A stretch of 5,110 nt of DNA from Flavobacteriaceae bacterium (GCA_019752245.1 JAIEMH010000125.1:1-5110), one strand, 5' to 3'. Shown: positions 1-4,848, counted from the first letter of the stretch. Notes: a model not told the origin generated them from the sequence alone. Translations and numbers: made by a program.

Positions 1-837
1 GTTCGTAGGCAGTTTTCTTCTAAGGATAGCAACAACAATTCTGAATGCTTCTAGTTCTTCTTCACTTGTGTTAATTTTGCTTTCATCTTCGATAGTTTCG
101 GGTAAATCTTCCAGTTGTTTTTGGGCTTCTTTGTTGATGGCAGCATTTAATCGGTCGTTTATTTTTTCGCTAATGAATTGATTGAATCCTTTGTGAACAA
201 GGTCTTTGAATTCATCCATTACTTTTTCGGTCAATCTACCTGTGTAAACTTTGCTGGCAAACAATTTGACAAATTCATTAGATGGCGAAGTCAATTCTTC
301 ATTGATTTGTTTTCTAATTTCTTTGATGTATTTGAGTGAACTGGCGTTGGTAACTATATTGTTTACATCGAAACTTGATTTGTGAAATTTTGCGATTTCA
401 GTTACCACATTGTCTTTTAAATTGGTAACATCAAATTCTAAAAATGGTTTTGGATCCATTTTGTTTTTCTCGTCTAAATCGGTGAAAAATTGGTATTGAA
501 TTCCGTTAGTTAACAGAGCAAATCTGGTTTTGGTTACATGGAAGTATCTAAATAATTGCGAACCATGAACGGATAGGTTTTCTTTCCAGTTTTTACATTC
601 TATAATAAGTATTGGCTCATTGTTTTGAATGATTGCATAATCTACTTTTTCTCCTTTTTTAAGCCCTAAGTCGGCTGTGAATTCAGGTACGACTTCTGTT
701 GGATTGAAGGTGTCGTATCCTAAAATGTTTATAAATGGAAGTACAAAAGCATGTTTTGTAGATTCTTCTGTTTCAATCTTGTCTTTTAGTAGTTGGATTT
801 TATCTGCTAATGACTTTAGTTGGTTGTTTAGTTCCAT
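1..837 (-). CDS. Stand-alone restriction-endonuclease-like protein with HsdR-N type nuclease domain (C-terminus off window)
   Basis: The gene reads without a stop from ATG at 837 to the window edge: 279 codons, C-terminus missing. The start follows a -7 box (856-863) by 18 bases. After an N-terminal helix with E22, E24 and E25 comes a conserved-looking stretch (FVLPFINILGYD, residues 31-42). The nuclease core follows: D66 in KVDYAII, then E80-C81-K82 in PILIIECKNW, the PD-(D/E)xK pattern of the type I restriction R-subunit N-terminal fold (HSDR_N_2). Residues 90-130 (SQLFRYF, RFALLTNG, YQFF) fit the rest of that fold. Residues 170-260 are charged and helical. Visible residues show no Walker A motif. 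Similar proteins grouped as predicted type IV restriction endonucleases (COG4748) run to about 350 residues, so some 70-90 residues may be missing. It probably cleaves DNA, perhaps foreign or modified DNA; the target is unknown. No methyltransferase or specificity gene is visible. Fold fairly sure, role inferred. Confidence 0.82.
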   Translation of the reverse strand, partial: MELNNQLKSLADKIQLLKDKIETEESTKHAFVLPFINILGYDTFNPTEVVPEFTADLGLKKGEKVDYAIIQNNEPILIIECKNWKENLSVHGSQLFRYFHVTKTRFALLTNGIQYQFFTDLDEKNKMDPKPFLEFDVTNLKDNVVTEIAKFHKSSFDVNNIVTNASSLKYIKEIRKQINEELTSPSNEFVKLFASKVYTGRLTEKVMDEFKDLVHKGFNQFISEKINDRLNAAINKEAQKQLEDLPETIEDESKINTSEEELEAFRIVVAILRRKLPTN

Positions 838-854
838 AGTTTTTGTTTTAGATT

Positions 855-902
855 CCAAACTTAAACACATTAAAATTCATTATTTTACGGGAAACCGTAA
901 AA
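855..902 (-). promoter_or_regulatory. Promoter-operator module of the nuclease gene (copy A)
   Basis: Read on the minus strand, this contains the perfect 20-bp inverted repeat TTTTACGGTTTCCCGTAAAA (883-902), a 21-base AT-rich spacer measured from the 16-bp core, and TAAGTTTG (856-863), a full match to the Bacteroidota -7 element TAnnTTTG. There is no TTG at the usual -33 distance. Placing the first T of the box at -12 puts the start of transcription near 851, a leader of about 14 bases, and centres the palindrome near -41.5, where an activator touching RNA polymerase usually sits. Bases 855-900 recur at 1733-1778 with one difference (T880 versus G1758). The promoter role is inferred; the repeat is directly seen. 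Confidence 0.68.
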
Positions 903-931
903 GGGTAAAAATTATTTTTATTTAATGAAAT

Positions 932-969
932 AAGCCGGTGAATCATTCATTGTTGCTTACTACTGGCTT
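932..969 (-). terminator. Possible weak terminator of the secreted-protein gene
   Basis: The arms AAGCCGGT (932-939) and ACTGGCTT (962-969) pair across a 22-base loop with one imperfect pair. On the minus strand this lies 16 bases after the stop codon of the 985-1704 gene and is followed by a T- and A-rich run (about 905-930). The loop is large and the T-run interrupted, so termination here is only plausible. It would separate that gene from the promoter of the nuclease gene. Confidence 0.35.
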
Positions 970-984
970 TGATTTTTTTAAATT

Positions 985-1704
985 TTATGGAAATAAAAAT
1001 ATATGGGTATCTATGATGGTTTGTCTTCTCATTTGTACTAGGTCGCTAGTCTTTTTTAGAAAGATGCATAGCGATTTTTCATTATAGATGAATTTCATAT
1101 CATTAGAGTATTCTGTTACTAAATAACTGTCGCCATCTAATTTATAAAATGGGATTTCTATTTTGCCTTTAACTTTTATTCCTTTGTTGTCAATTGTTCC
1201 AGCAGTTAATTTTTCTCTAAGTATTTTTTCGTCTTTTTCTTCTGAGGCAACTTTTGTGTATGCTACCATCATGTTCATCCATTCTGTACTATCAATTAAA
1301 TACCACTCAACTTTACTAAAATCAATACCTTGGTCATTGATCCAGCCATAGCTTGTAAAACAAAAAAGGATGTATTTTTTTCCGTCAAGAACTGGGTTTG
1401 GTTTTGGTGTGAACTCTTGAAGTTTGAAAGAAATGACTGTCGTAGATGACATGTCCTTGGCTTTTTTACCGACAAAATCGAGTGTTTCTAAATTAAATGT
1501 TGTTAACTCTGTATGATTGGCTAAAATCCATTGTGTCGCTTTTAGTTCTGCTCGCTCTTTCATGTCTTCTGATGACAATATTGCTCCTGCAATAATTCCT
1601 GCCGCTGCAACTGCTGTAACGACTCCGGTATTATTGTTTTGCGCTTTAACTTCTTTAGGAGTTAAAAATGTTAAAGCAACAATTACAAAAAATAGTTTTT
1701 TCAT
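985..1704 (-). CDS. Secreted or membrane-anchored protein of unknown function
   Basis: I do not recognise the family. The 239-residue product begins with a clear signal peptide: MKKL, a hydrophobic core (FFVIVALTFL) and a likely cleavage after VKA at residue 21, leaving QNNN. A second hydrophobic, Gly/Ala-rich stretch (residues 27-44, with AAAGIIAGA) could be a membrane segment or glycine-zipper-like helix just after the processed N-terminus. The rest looks like a soluble mixed alpha/beta domain: a helix with ERAELKATQWIL (51-61), aromatic strands (YILFCFTSYGW, 111-121; VEWYLIDS, 132-139), a lysine- and glutamate-rich stretch (151-185) and a C-terminal strand region. There is no lipobox and no known catalytic motif. 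It likely acts in the periplasm or at the inner membrane. The start is fixed by the signal peptide and by a -7 box 29 bases upstream. Its promoter module is nearly identical to that of the next gene downstream, so the two are probably expressed together. Confidence 0.8.
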   Translation of the reverse strand: MKKLFFVIVALTFLTPKEVKAQNNNTGVVTAVAAAGIIAGAILSSEDMKERAELKATQWILANHTELTTFNLETLDFVGKKAKDMSSTTVISFKLQEFTPKPNPVLDGKKYILFCFTSYGWINDQGIDFSKVEWYLIDSTEWMNMMVAYTKVASEEKDEKILREKLTAGTIDNKGIKVKGKIEIPFYKLDGDSYLVTEYSNDMKFIYNEKSLCIFLKKTSDLVQMRRQTIIDTHIFLFP

Positions 1705-1732
1705 GGTTTTATAGTTTTAGTGTTTTTCATCA

Positions 1733-1778
1733 CCAAACTTAAACACATTAAAATTCAGTATTTTACGGGAAACCGTAA
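1733..1778 (-). promoter_or_regulatory. Promoter-operator module of the secreted-protein gene (copy B)
   Basis: This is the second copy of the module at 855-900, identical in 45 of 46 bases. On the minus strand it holds the palindrome TTACGGTTTCCCGTAA (1763-1778), the same 21-base spacer and the -7 box TAAGTTTG (1734-1741). The predicted transcription start is near 1729, with a leader of about 25 bases before the ATG at 1704. Identity stops sharply on both sides: the leaders differ in sequence and length, and upstream of the palindrome only the core is shared. A -33 TTG is missing here too. Confidence 0.68.
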
Positions 1779-1962
1779 TGAGGTTGTTTTTTTTGCATTA
1801 GCGACTGTTTTGGGTTTGATTTTGTGGGGTTTGTTTGCCTAGATTATTGCAAATTGCTTTCAATTAGCTGGTGTTTTAGATAGAGAAAAAGGTGTTATGG
1901 TGGTTTTGTATGGACAATAAAAGTTTGTATTGATTTAATTGACTAACATGATCTAAATTGGG

Positions 1963-1998
1963 ATTGTCTCCGGACAGGTCGCGACCTGTCCCTACAAT
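1963..1998. repeat. REP-like palindromic element
   Basis: The core GGACAGGTCGCGACCTGTCC (1972-1991) is a perfect 20-bp inverted repeat. It is flanked by ATTGT (1963-1967) and ACAAT (1994-1998), which pair with each other. The left shoulder has four bases (CTCC) where the right has two (CT), so a folded strand forms a long stem with one internal bulge. It is far more GC-rich than its surroundings. Elements of the general form TTGTAGGGAC...GTCCCTACAA are, as I recall, dispersed between genes in Flavobacteriaceae and some other bacteria; the right arm here has the GTCCCTACAA end. Copy number could not be checked. Confidence 0.62.
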
Positions 1999-2027
1999 AA
2001 TGTGTTTTCTAATCTTTGATCAAACCA

Positions 2028-2044
2028 GAACTTTGTTGAAGTTC
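2028..2044. other. Short hairpin downstream of the KTSC gene
   Basis: GAACTT (2028-2033) pairs with AAGTTC (2039-2044) around the loop TGTTG. It lies 24 bases after the stop codon of the minus-strand KTSC gene, where a terminator would be expected. On that strand, however, it is followed by CTGGTTTGATC rather than a T-run, so it is not a convincing intrinsic terminator. Confidence 0.3.
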
Positions 2045-2067
2045 GGACTGTTCCTTTTATACCATTC

Positions 2068-2277
2068 TCAAAAGGCATCATAATGGTACTTGCAATTGAT
2101 GTAATTGAAGTAAAAATTCTCCGTGTCTTCTGCTTTCATGAGTCCGATAAACTCATCTAGTGGCACTTCAAAGTATTGGTGGATGACATTGAGTTTAAAT
2201 TCTATTTCGAGTATTTGATCAACTTCGTCATATCCGACGTAAAGTATGTTCGGCGATTTTATAAGATATTTGTTCAT
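2068..2277 (-). CDS. Small KTSC-domain protein
   Basis: The 69-residue product is essentially one KTSC domain. Pattern matches, in order: SPNILYVGYD (8-17), ILEIEF (22-27), IHQYFEVP (32-39), the helix DEFIGLMKAED (41-51) and the end FYFNYINCKYHY (55-66). These fit the family layout S-x-x-I-x-x-x-x-Y, L-x-x-x-F, Y-x-Y-x-x-V-P, and F-N-x-x-I-x-x-x-Y. The Ser-x-Gly usually found before the F-N pair reads DTEN here, a modest departure. Such domains occur alone in bacteria and phages and attached to other proteins; the molecular role is not established to my knowledge, so none is claimed. It is predicted cytosolic, with no signal peptide. It stands alone, 363 bases from the next gene downstream and divergent from the CBS gene. 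I found no good TAnnTTTG box in front of it. Confidence 0.78.
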   Translation of the reverse strand: MNKYLIKSPNILYVGYDEVDQILEIEFKLNVIHQYFEVPLDEFIGLMKAEDTENFYFNYINCKYHYDAF

Positions 2278-2373
2278 GGCTTTGCTTTTTTGGAGCTGTT
2301 AAGTACTAATGTTCTGGAAAAAAAGTTCTTCTAAAATGAGAGCATAAAACTAAAAGTTTATTTTATCGTGGAT

Positions 2374-2391
2374 ACGCGTAGTTTTACGTGT
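2374..2391. promoter_or_regulatory. Imperfect palindrome, possible operator upstream of the CBS-domain gene
   Basis: ACGCGTA-GTTT-TACGTGT is an inverted repeat of seven-base arms with one mismatch and a four-base centre. It lies in the 254-bp gap between two divergent genes, 49 bases before the candidate -7 box at 2431. Its spacing (arms around N4) resembles the palindromes at 883-902 and 1763-1778, but the arm sequence differs. Binding protein unknown. Confidence 0.4.
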
Positions 2392-2430
2392 TTTTTATTT
2401 TTTTGAAAGGATTAAGATTGCTTATATTAT

Positions 2431-2438
2431 TACATTTG
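2431..2438 (+). promoter_or_regulatory. Candidate -7 promoter element of the CBS-domain gene
   Basis: TACATTTG matches TAnnTTTG exactly. The nearest upstream TTTG (2402-2405) is 25 bases away, slightly longer than the usual 17-23, and the leader would be about 89 bases. TAACTTTA at 2499-2506 is a weaker alternative giving a leader of about 20 bases. Confidence 0.35.
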
Positions 2439-2498
2439 AATTTTTAGCTGTGATTTTTACTACTGATTTTTATCATGTTTCTATTTTAAGTCAAGTTG

Positions 2499-2525
2499 TA
2501 ACTTTAATCAATTATTTTAAAGTTA
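2499..2525. promoter_or_regulatory. Perfect inverted repeat just before the CBS-domain start codon
   Basis: TAACTTTAA (2499-2507) and TTAAAGTTA (2517-2525) are perfect reverse complements separated by nine bases, ending six bases before the ATG at 2532. It could be an operator or an RNA hairpin that controls ribosome access. The arms are nearly all A and T, so the RNA stem would be weak and a chance origin is possible. Confidence 0.4.
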
Positions 2526-2531
2526 TATGAT

Positions 2532-2951
2532 ATGAAACAGAAAGTCCCAGTATCGTCTATAATGAGTACGAACATTATAAAGTTGAATCTGTCCGACGAT
2601 TTGACTAAGGCTGAAACACTATTTAAGAAGCATCATATTCGTCATATTCCTGTAGTAAATGGAACTAAAATTATTGGGATGCTAAGTTATACTGATTTGC
2701 TCAGAATTTCCTTTGCAGATGCTGTAGATGAAGATGAAACCGAAGTGGATGCAACTGTTTATAATATGTTTTCTGTAGCGCAAGTTATGGCTAGAAATCT
2801 AGTGCAAGTTGCACCGGAAACTACCATAAAAGAGGTTGCGGAACTTCTTTCTAAAAAAGAGTTTCATGCGCTTCCTGTTGTTGAAGATGAATTGTTGGTT
2901 GGTATCGTTACCACGACAGATTTAATAAACTATTTAATTGATCAATACTAA
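2532..2951 (+). CDS. Protein of two tandem CBS domains
   Basis: The 139-residue product is a CBS pair with nothing else attached. CBS1 spans about residues 7-60: VSSIMSTNIIKL, then HHIRHIPVVNGTKIIGML and SYTD (52-55). CBS2 spans about 82-139: VAQVMARNLVQV, then FHALPVVEDELLVGIV and TTTD (127-130). The S/T-x-x-D at the end of each domain is the usual ribose-contacting motif, so binding of an adenine nucleotide (AMP, ATP or similar) is likely; which one cannot be told. The linker (61-81) is strongly acidic (DAVDEDETEVD). With no enzyme or transporter domain, it may act as a small sensor regulating a partner protein in the cytosol. It is transcribed alone, opposite to its neighbours, with inverted repeats upstream and a strong terminator three bases after the stop. 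The start is the only ATG that gives an intact CBS1 N-terminus. Confidence 0.92.
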   Translation: MKQKVPVSSIMSTNIIKLNLSDDLTKAETLFKKHHIRHIPVVNGTKIIGMLSYTDLLRISFADAVDEDETEVDATVYNMFSVAQVMARNLVQVAPETTIKEVAELLSKKEFHALPVVEDELLVGIVTTTDLINYLIDQY

Positions 2952-2953
2952 CG

Positions 2954-2979
2954 AAAAATGCTCCAGATGGAGCATTTTT
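2954..2979. terminator. Strong Rho-independent terminator, probably bidirectional
   Basis: AAAAATGCTCC (2954-2964) and GGAGCATTTTT (2969-2979) form a perfect 11-bp stem around the loop AGAT. It starts three bases after the CBS-gene stop codon. A-runs on one side and T-runs on the other mean it can end transcription on both strands. It therefore also serves the rpe-dus unit arriving from the right, whose last stop codon is at 3065. Confidence 0.92.
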
Positions 2980-2994
2980 ATATTGAAGTAAATT

Positions 2995-3027
2995 TTCAAG
3001 TCGCTACTTGTTTGCGTTGGATTTTCT
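2995..3027 (-). repeat. Displaced copy of the rpe 3' end
   Basis: These 33 bases match 4053-4085, inside the end of rpe, at 30 of 33 positions (differences at 3007, 3009 and 3015). On the minus strand and in the rpe frame they encode ENPTQTSSDLK, against ENPTQTISDLK in rpe. A TGA stands directly before the fragment in that frame, so it is not expressed as such. It lies 38 bases after the dus stop codon and 16 bases before the terminator at 2954-2979. It is listed as the remnant of a duplication. Confidence 0.75.
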
Positions 3028-3064
3028 CAAAGTACTAAACAAACTATTGTCTAAAAGAGACAAA

Positions 3065-4009
3065 CTATCCTTTCTTAAAAACCTCTTTAACGGTCTCTTC
3101 ATAATTCCGAATGCTTTTAGCTTTTCGGATATTTTTTTCAACTTTGTGAGGATTGTCAAAAGTCGTAGAAAAGTATTCCCACAAATGATGCATTTTCAAT
3201 AAAATATGTGTTGCGCCAGATAAAGATTCGCTGTAACCTTGATAAAGTGTTTCATGAAAATCACTAAACAATTCCATTTTATTCTTTGGATATTCTAGTG
3301 TATTATTTTTTATCATACTCGGCAAAAAAGGGTCAGAAATCAATCCTCTACCAATCATCCAATGATCAATAGTCGGAAAACGTTCTTGCATTTCTCTAAA
3401 TTTTGTTACCGAAGTAATGTCGCCATTGTAATACAATTTATGTTTAGTGTTATCAATACAATGTTGAAAAGCATCAAGATGAACTCCACCTTTATAAAGT
3501 TGTTTTCCAATGCGCGCATGTATGGCAATATTTTTAATTGGATACTTATCTAAAATTGGTAGCACCTGAAGAATTTCATCGGTAGTATCATAACCCAATC
3601 GCATTTTCATGGAAACTATGATGTCTGATTCGGAATGGACTTTGTCTAGAATGCTGTTGATTTTTTCTGAATCGCTTATCAATCCAGAGCCCATTCCGCA
3701 TTTTGTAACCATTGGATAGGGACAACCTAAATTCCAATTTAATTCCTTGTAACCTAATTCTTTGACATATTTAGCAACAAATAAAAATTCATCTGCATCG
3801 TTGGTAATAATCTGCGGAATTACCTCAAGGCTAGAATTATTCTCAGGAAGTAAGTCGCGTTCGTAGGACGATTTAACTATGAGTTTTCCGTTTAAACGAA
3901 TGTATGGAGAATAATAGGTGTCAATTCCGCCAAAATACTTGTTTAAAGCATTTCTAAATCTAAAGTCGGTAAAGCCTTGTAAAGGTGAAGATAGTAAGGT
4001 AAAACTCAT
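3065..4009 (-). CDS. dus: tRNA-dihydrouridine synthase family protein
   Basis: The 314-residue product is an FMN-dependent Dus enzyme, which reduces uridine to dihydrouridine in tRNA D-loops using NAD(P)H. The N-terminus LSSPLQGFTDFRFR matches the family APMxGxTD motif and supports this start. NWNLGCPYP (91-99) holds the catalytic cysteine C96. SMKMRLGY (133-140), IHARIGKQLYKGG (163-175, with H164 and R166), NGDI (195-198) and IGRGL (219-223) are the successive FMN- and RNA-contacting strands of the TIM barrel. Residues from about 240 form the C-terminal helical tRNA-binding domain. Its length is normal for the family. It resembles DusC-like members, but the modified position cannot be deduced. 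It follows rpe by 24 bases, without a promoter in between, so the two are probably co-transcribed. The gene lies between two copies of the rpe 3' end, a sign of insertion or rearrangement. Confidence 0.93.
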   Translation of the reverse strand: MSFTLLSSPLQGFTDFRFRNALNKYFGGIDTYYSPYIRLNGKLIVKSSYERDLLPENNSSLEVIPQIITNDADEFLFVAKYVKELGYKELNWNLGCPYPMVTKCGMGSGLISDSEKINSILDKVHSESDIIVSMKMRLGYDTTDEILQVLPILDKYPIKNIAIHARIGKQLYKGGVHLDAFQHCIDNTKHKLYYNGDITSVTKFREMQERFPTIDHWMIGRGLISDPFLPSMIKNNTLEYPKNKMELFSDFHETLYQGYSESLSGATHILLKMHHLWEYFSTTFDNPHKVEKNIRKAKSIRNYEETVKEVFKKG

Positions 4010-4033
4010 GAAATTTGATAGTGAAAAACCATA

Positions 4034-4696
4034 TTAAATAGCGGTTAACTTCTTCAAGTCGCTAATGGTTTGTGTTGGATTTTCTGCTTTAAAAACATAA
4101 TTTCCAGCTACTAAAACATCAGCGCCAGCTTCAACTAATTGAACTGCATTTTTGTTGGTAACACCGCCATCAATTTCAATAATTGTTGTTGCGTTGTTTC
4201 TGGATATTATTGCCTTTAGCTCTTTGATTTTCTTGTAAGTATTTTCAATAAATGATTGTCCTCCAAAACCAGGATTTACACTCATGATGCAAACCATATC
4301 GATATCATTGATAACATCCTCTAATAAATTCACATTAGTATGTGGGTTTAATGCAACTCCAGCTTTCATTCCTTCTGCTTTGATAGCTTGTAAAGTTCTG
4401 TGTAAATGTGTGCAAGCTTCATAGTGAACAGTAAGTATGTTTGAACCTAAATCAGCAAAAGTTTTGATGTATCTGTCTGGTTCAACAATCATCAGATGAA
4501 CATCAATTGTTTTTTTTGCATGTTTAGTAATAGCCTCCAAAACTGGCATTCCAAAAGAAATATTTGGAACAAAAACACCATCCATAATATCAATATGAAA
4601 CCAATCGGCTTCAGAATTGTTAATCATTTCGATGTCGCGTTGTAAATTAGCAAAATCTGCTGCGAGAACTGATGGTGCGATAAGTGTATTCTTCAT
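4034..4696 (-). CDS. rpe: Ribulose-phosphate 3-epimerase
   Basis: The enzyme interconverts D-ribulose 5-phosphate and D-xylulose 5-phosphate in the pentose phosphate pathway, in the cytosol. Counting from MKNTLIAPSVLAADF, the 220-residue TIM barrel shows S9, H34 and D36 in WFHIDIMDG, H67 in DVHLMI, and D176 in IEIDGG. These are the metal ligands and the two acid/base aspartates (D36, D176). M38, M69 and M138 form the usual methionine cap. NPGFGGQSF (141-149) and GG/AGN (177-178, 197-198) bind phosphate; N198 replaces the more common serine. An in-frame ATG at 4741 would add 15 residues (beginning MRLKFYL), but it precedes the predicted promoter box and lies in a repeat. The ATG at 4696 matches family N-termini and has an A-rich leader. 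It lies downstream of rpoD but is separated from it by a terminator, and probably leads a two-gene unit with dus. Confidence 0.97.
   Translation of the reverse strand: MKNTLIAPSVLAADFANLQRDIEMINNSEADWFHIDIMDGVFVPNISFGMPVLEAITKHAKKTIDVHLMIVEPDRYIKTFADLGSNILTVHYEACTHLHRTLQAIKAEGMKAGVALNPHTNVNLLEDVINDIDMVCIMSVNPGFGGQSFIENTYKKIKELKAIISRNNATTIIEIDGGVTNKNAVQLVEAGADVLVAGNYVFKAENPTQTISDLKKLTAI
4053..4085 (-). repeat. rpe 3'-end segment duplicated at 2995-3027
   Basis: This is the in-gene partner of the displaced copy. It encodes ENPTQTISDLK near the C-terminus of the epimerase. The two copies are in direct orientation, 1058 bp apart, with the whole dus gene between them. Weaker similarity may extend a few bases past the 33-base block towards the rpe stop codon (GTTAACTTC versus GTAAATT). 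Confidence 0.75.
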
Positions 4697-4718
4697 TTTG
4701 TAGTTTGTGTTGTTTTGG

Positions 4719-4726
4719 CAAAGATA
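4719..4726 (-). promoter_or_regulatory. Candidate -7 promoter element of rpe
   Basis: On the minus strand TATCTTTG matches TAnnTTTG exactly. The predicted transcription start is near 4714, leaving an 18-base A-rich leader before the ATG at 4696. The nearest upstream TTTG is only 12 bases away, inside the repeat at 4731-4775, so the -33 element is poor or absent. This box argues against the longer rpe start at 4741. Confidence 0.5.
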
Positions 4727-4730
4727 AAAT

Positions 4731-4775
4731 TTTAACCGCAAAGTTCGCTAGGTTTTATGCAAAGTTCGCAAAGTT
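4731..4775. repeat. GCAAAGTTCGC repeat upstream of rpe
   Basis: GCAAAGTTCGC occurs at 4738-4748 and again at 4759-4769, a 21-bp period, within a stretch built from GCAAAG and TTCGC words. As I recall, sequences of the type TTTGCGAACTTTGCGGTTAAA are widely dispersed between genes in Flavobacterium and relatives. This copy looks like one of them, ending directly against the rpe promoter box. Genome-wide copy number was not checked. Confidence 0.55.
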
Positions 4776-4800
4776 GAAATTTTTGTTTGCCTCTAAAAAA

Positions 4801-4848
4801 AACAAAAGTTAGAAAACCCGAGTGAAGTGAGCAGACCTAAGTTTTGTT
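4801..4848. other. Long imperfect hairpin between rpoD and rpe
   Basis: AACAAAAGTTAG (4801-4812) and CTAAGTTTTGTT (4837-4848) pair at 11 of 12 positions around a 24-base loop containing the short echo GTGAAGTGAGC. It lies beyond the rpoD terminator in the direction of transcription, so it belongs to neither flanking gene in an obvious way. It may be a backup terminator, a small dispersed element or chance in AT-rich DNA. Confidence 0.35.

Larger units (their letters stand above)
1779..2067. other. Gene-free stretch between the secreted-protein and KTSC genes
   Basis: No open reading frame of note and no RNA gene is recognisable in these 289 bases. The left half (1779-1960) is G- and T-rich on the plus strand. 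It holds only a small imperfect hairpin (1849-1856 with 1861-1868, core AATTG-CTTT-CAATT). The right half holds the REP-like palindrome at 1963-1998 and a short hairpin at 2028-2044, each listed separately. Confidence 0.55.

Noticed and set aside
677..925. Plus-strand open reading frame of 82 codons
   Set aside because: It overlaps the nuclease gene start and its promoter module on the opposite strand, and its product resembles no protein family.
1163..1714. Two plus-strand open reading frames (1163-1351 and 1517-1714)
   Set aside because: Both are antisense shadows of the secreted-protein gene, without leaders or recognisable products.
2028..2044. Hairpin as terminator of the KTSC gene
   Set aside because: The position fits but no T-run follows on the minus strand, so it is kept only as a hairpin.
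2634..2651. Tandem CATATTC words in the CBS gene
   Set aside because: They are explained by the coding sequence HIRHIP; no larger repeat array exists.
3008..3553. Plus-strand open reading frames at 3008-3202 and 3362-3553
   Set aside because: Both are antisense to dus. The first also begins in the duplicated rpe-end fragment. No family resemblance.
4697..4741. Upstream ATG extending rpe by 15 residues
   Set aside because: The extension covers the predicted -7 box and part of a dispersed-type repeat, and rpe proteins normally begin just before IAPSVLAADF.
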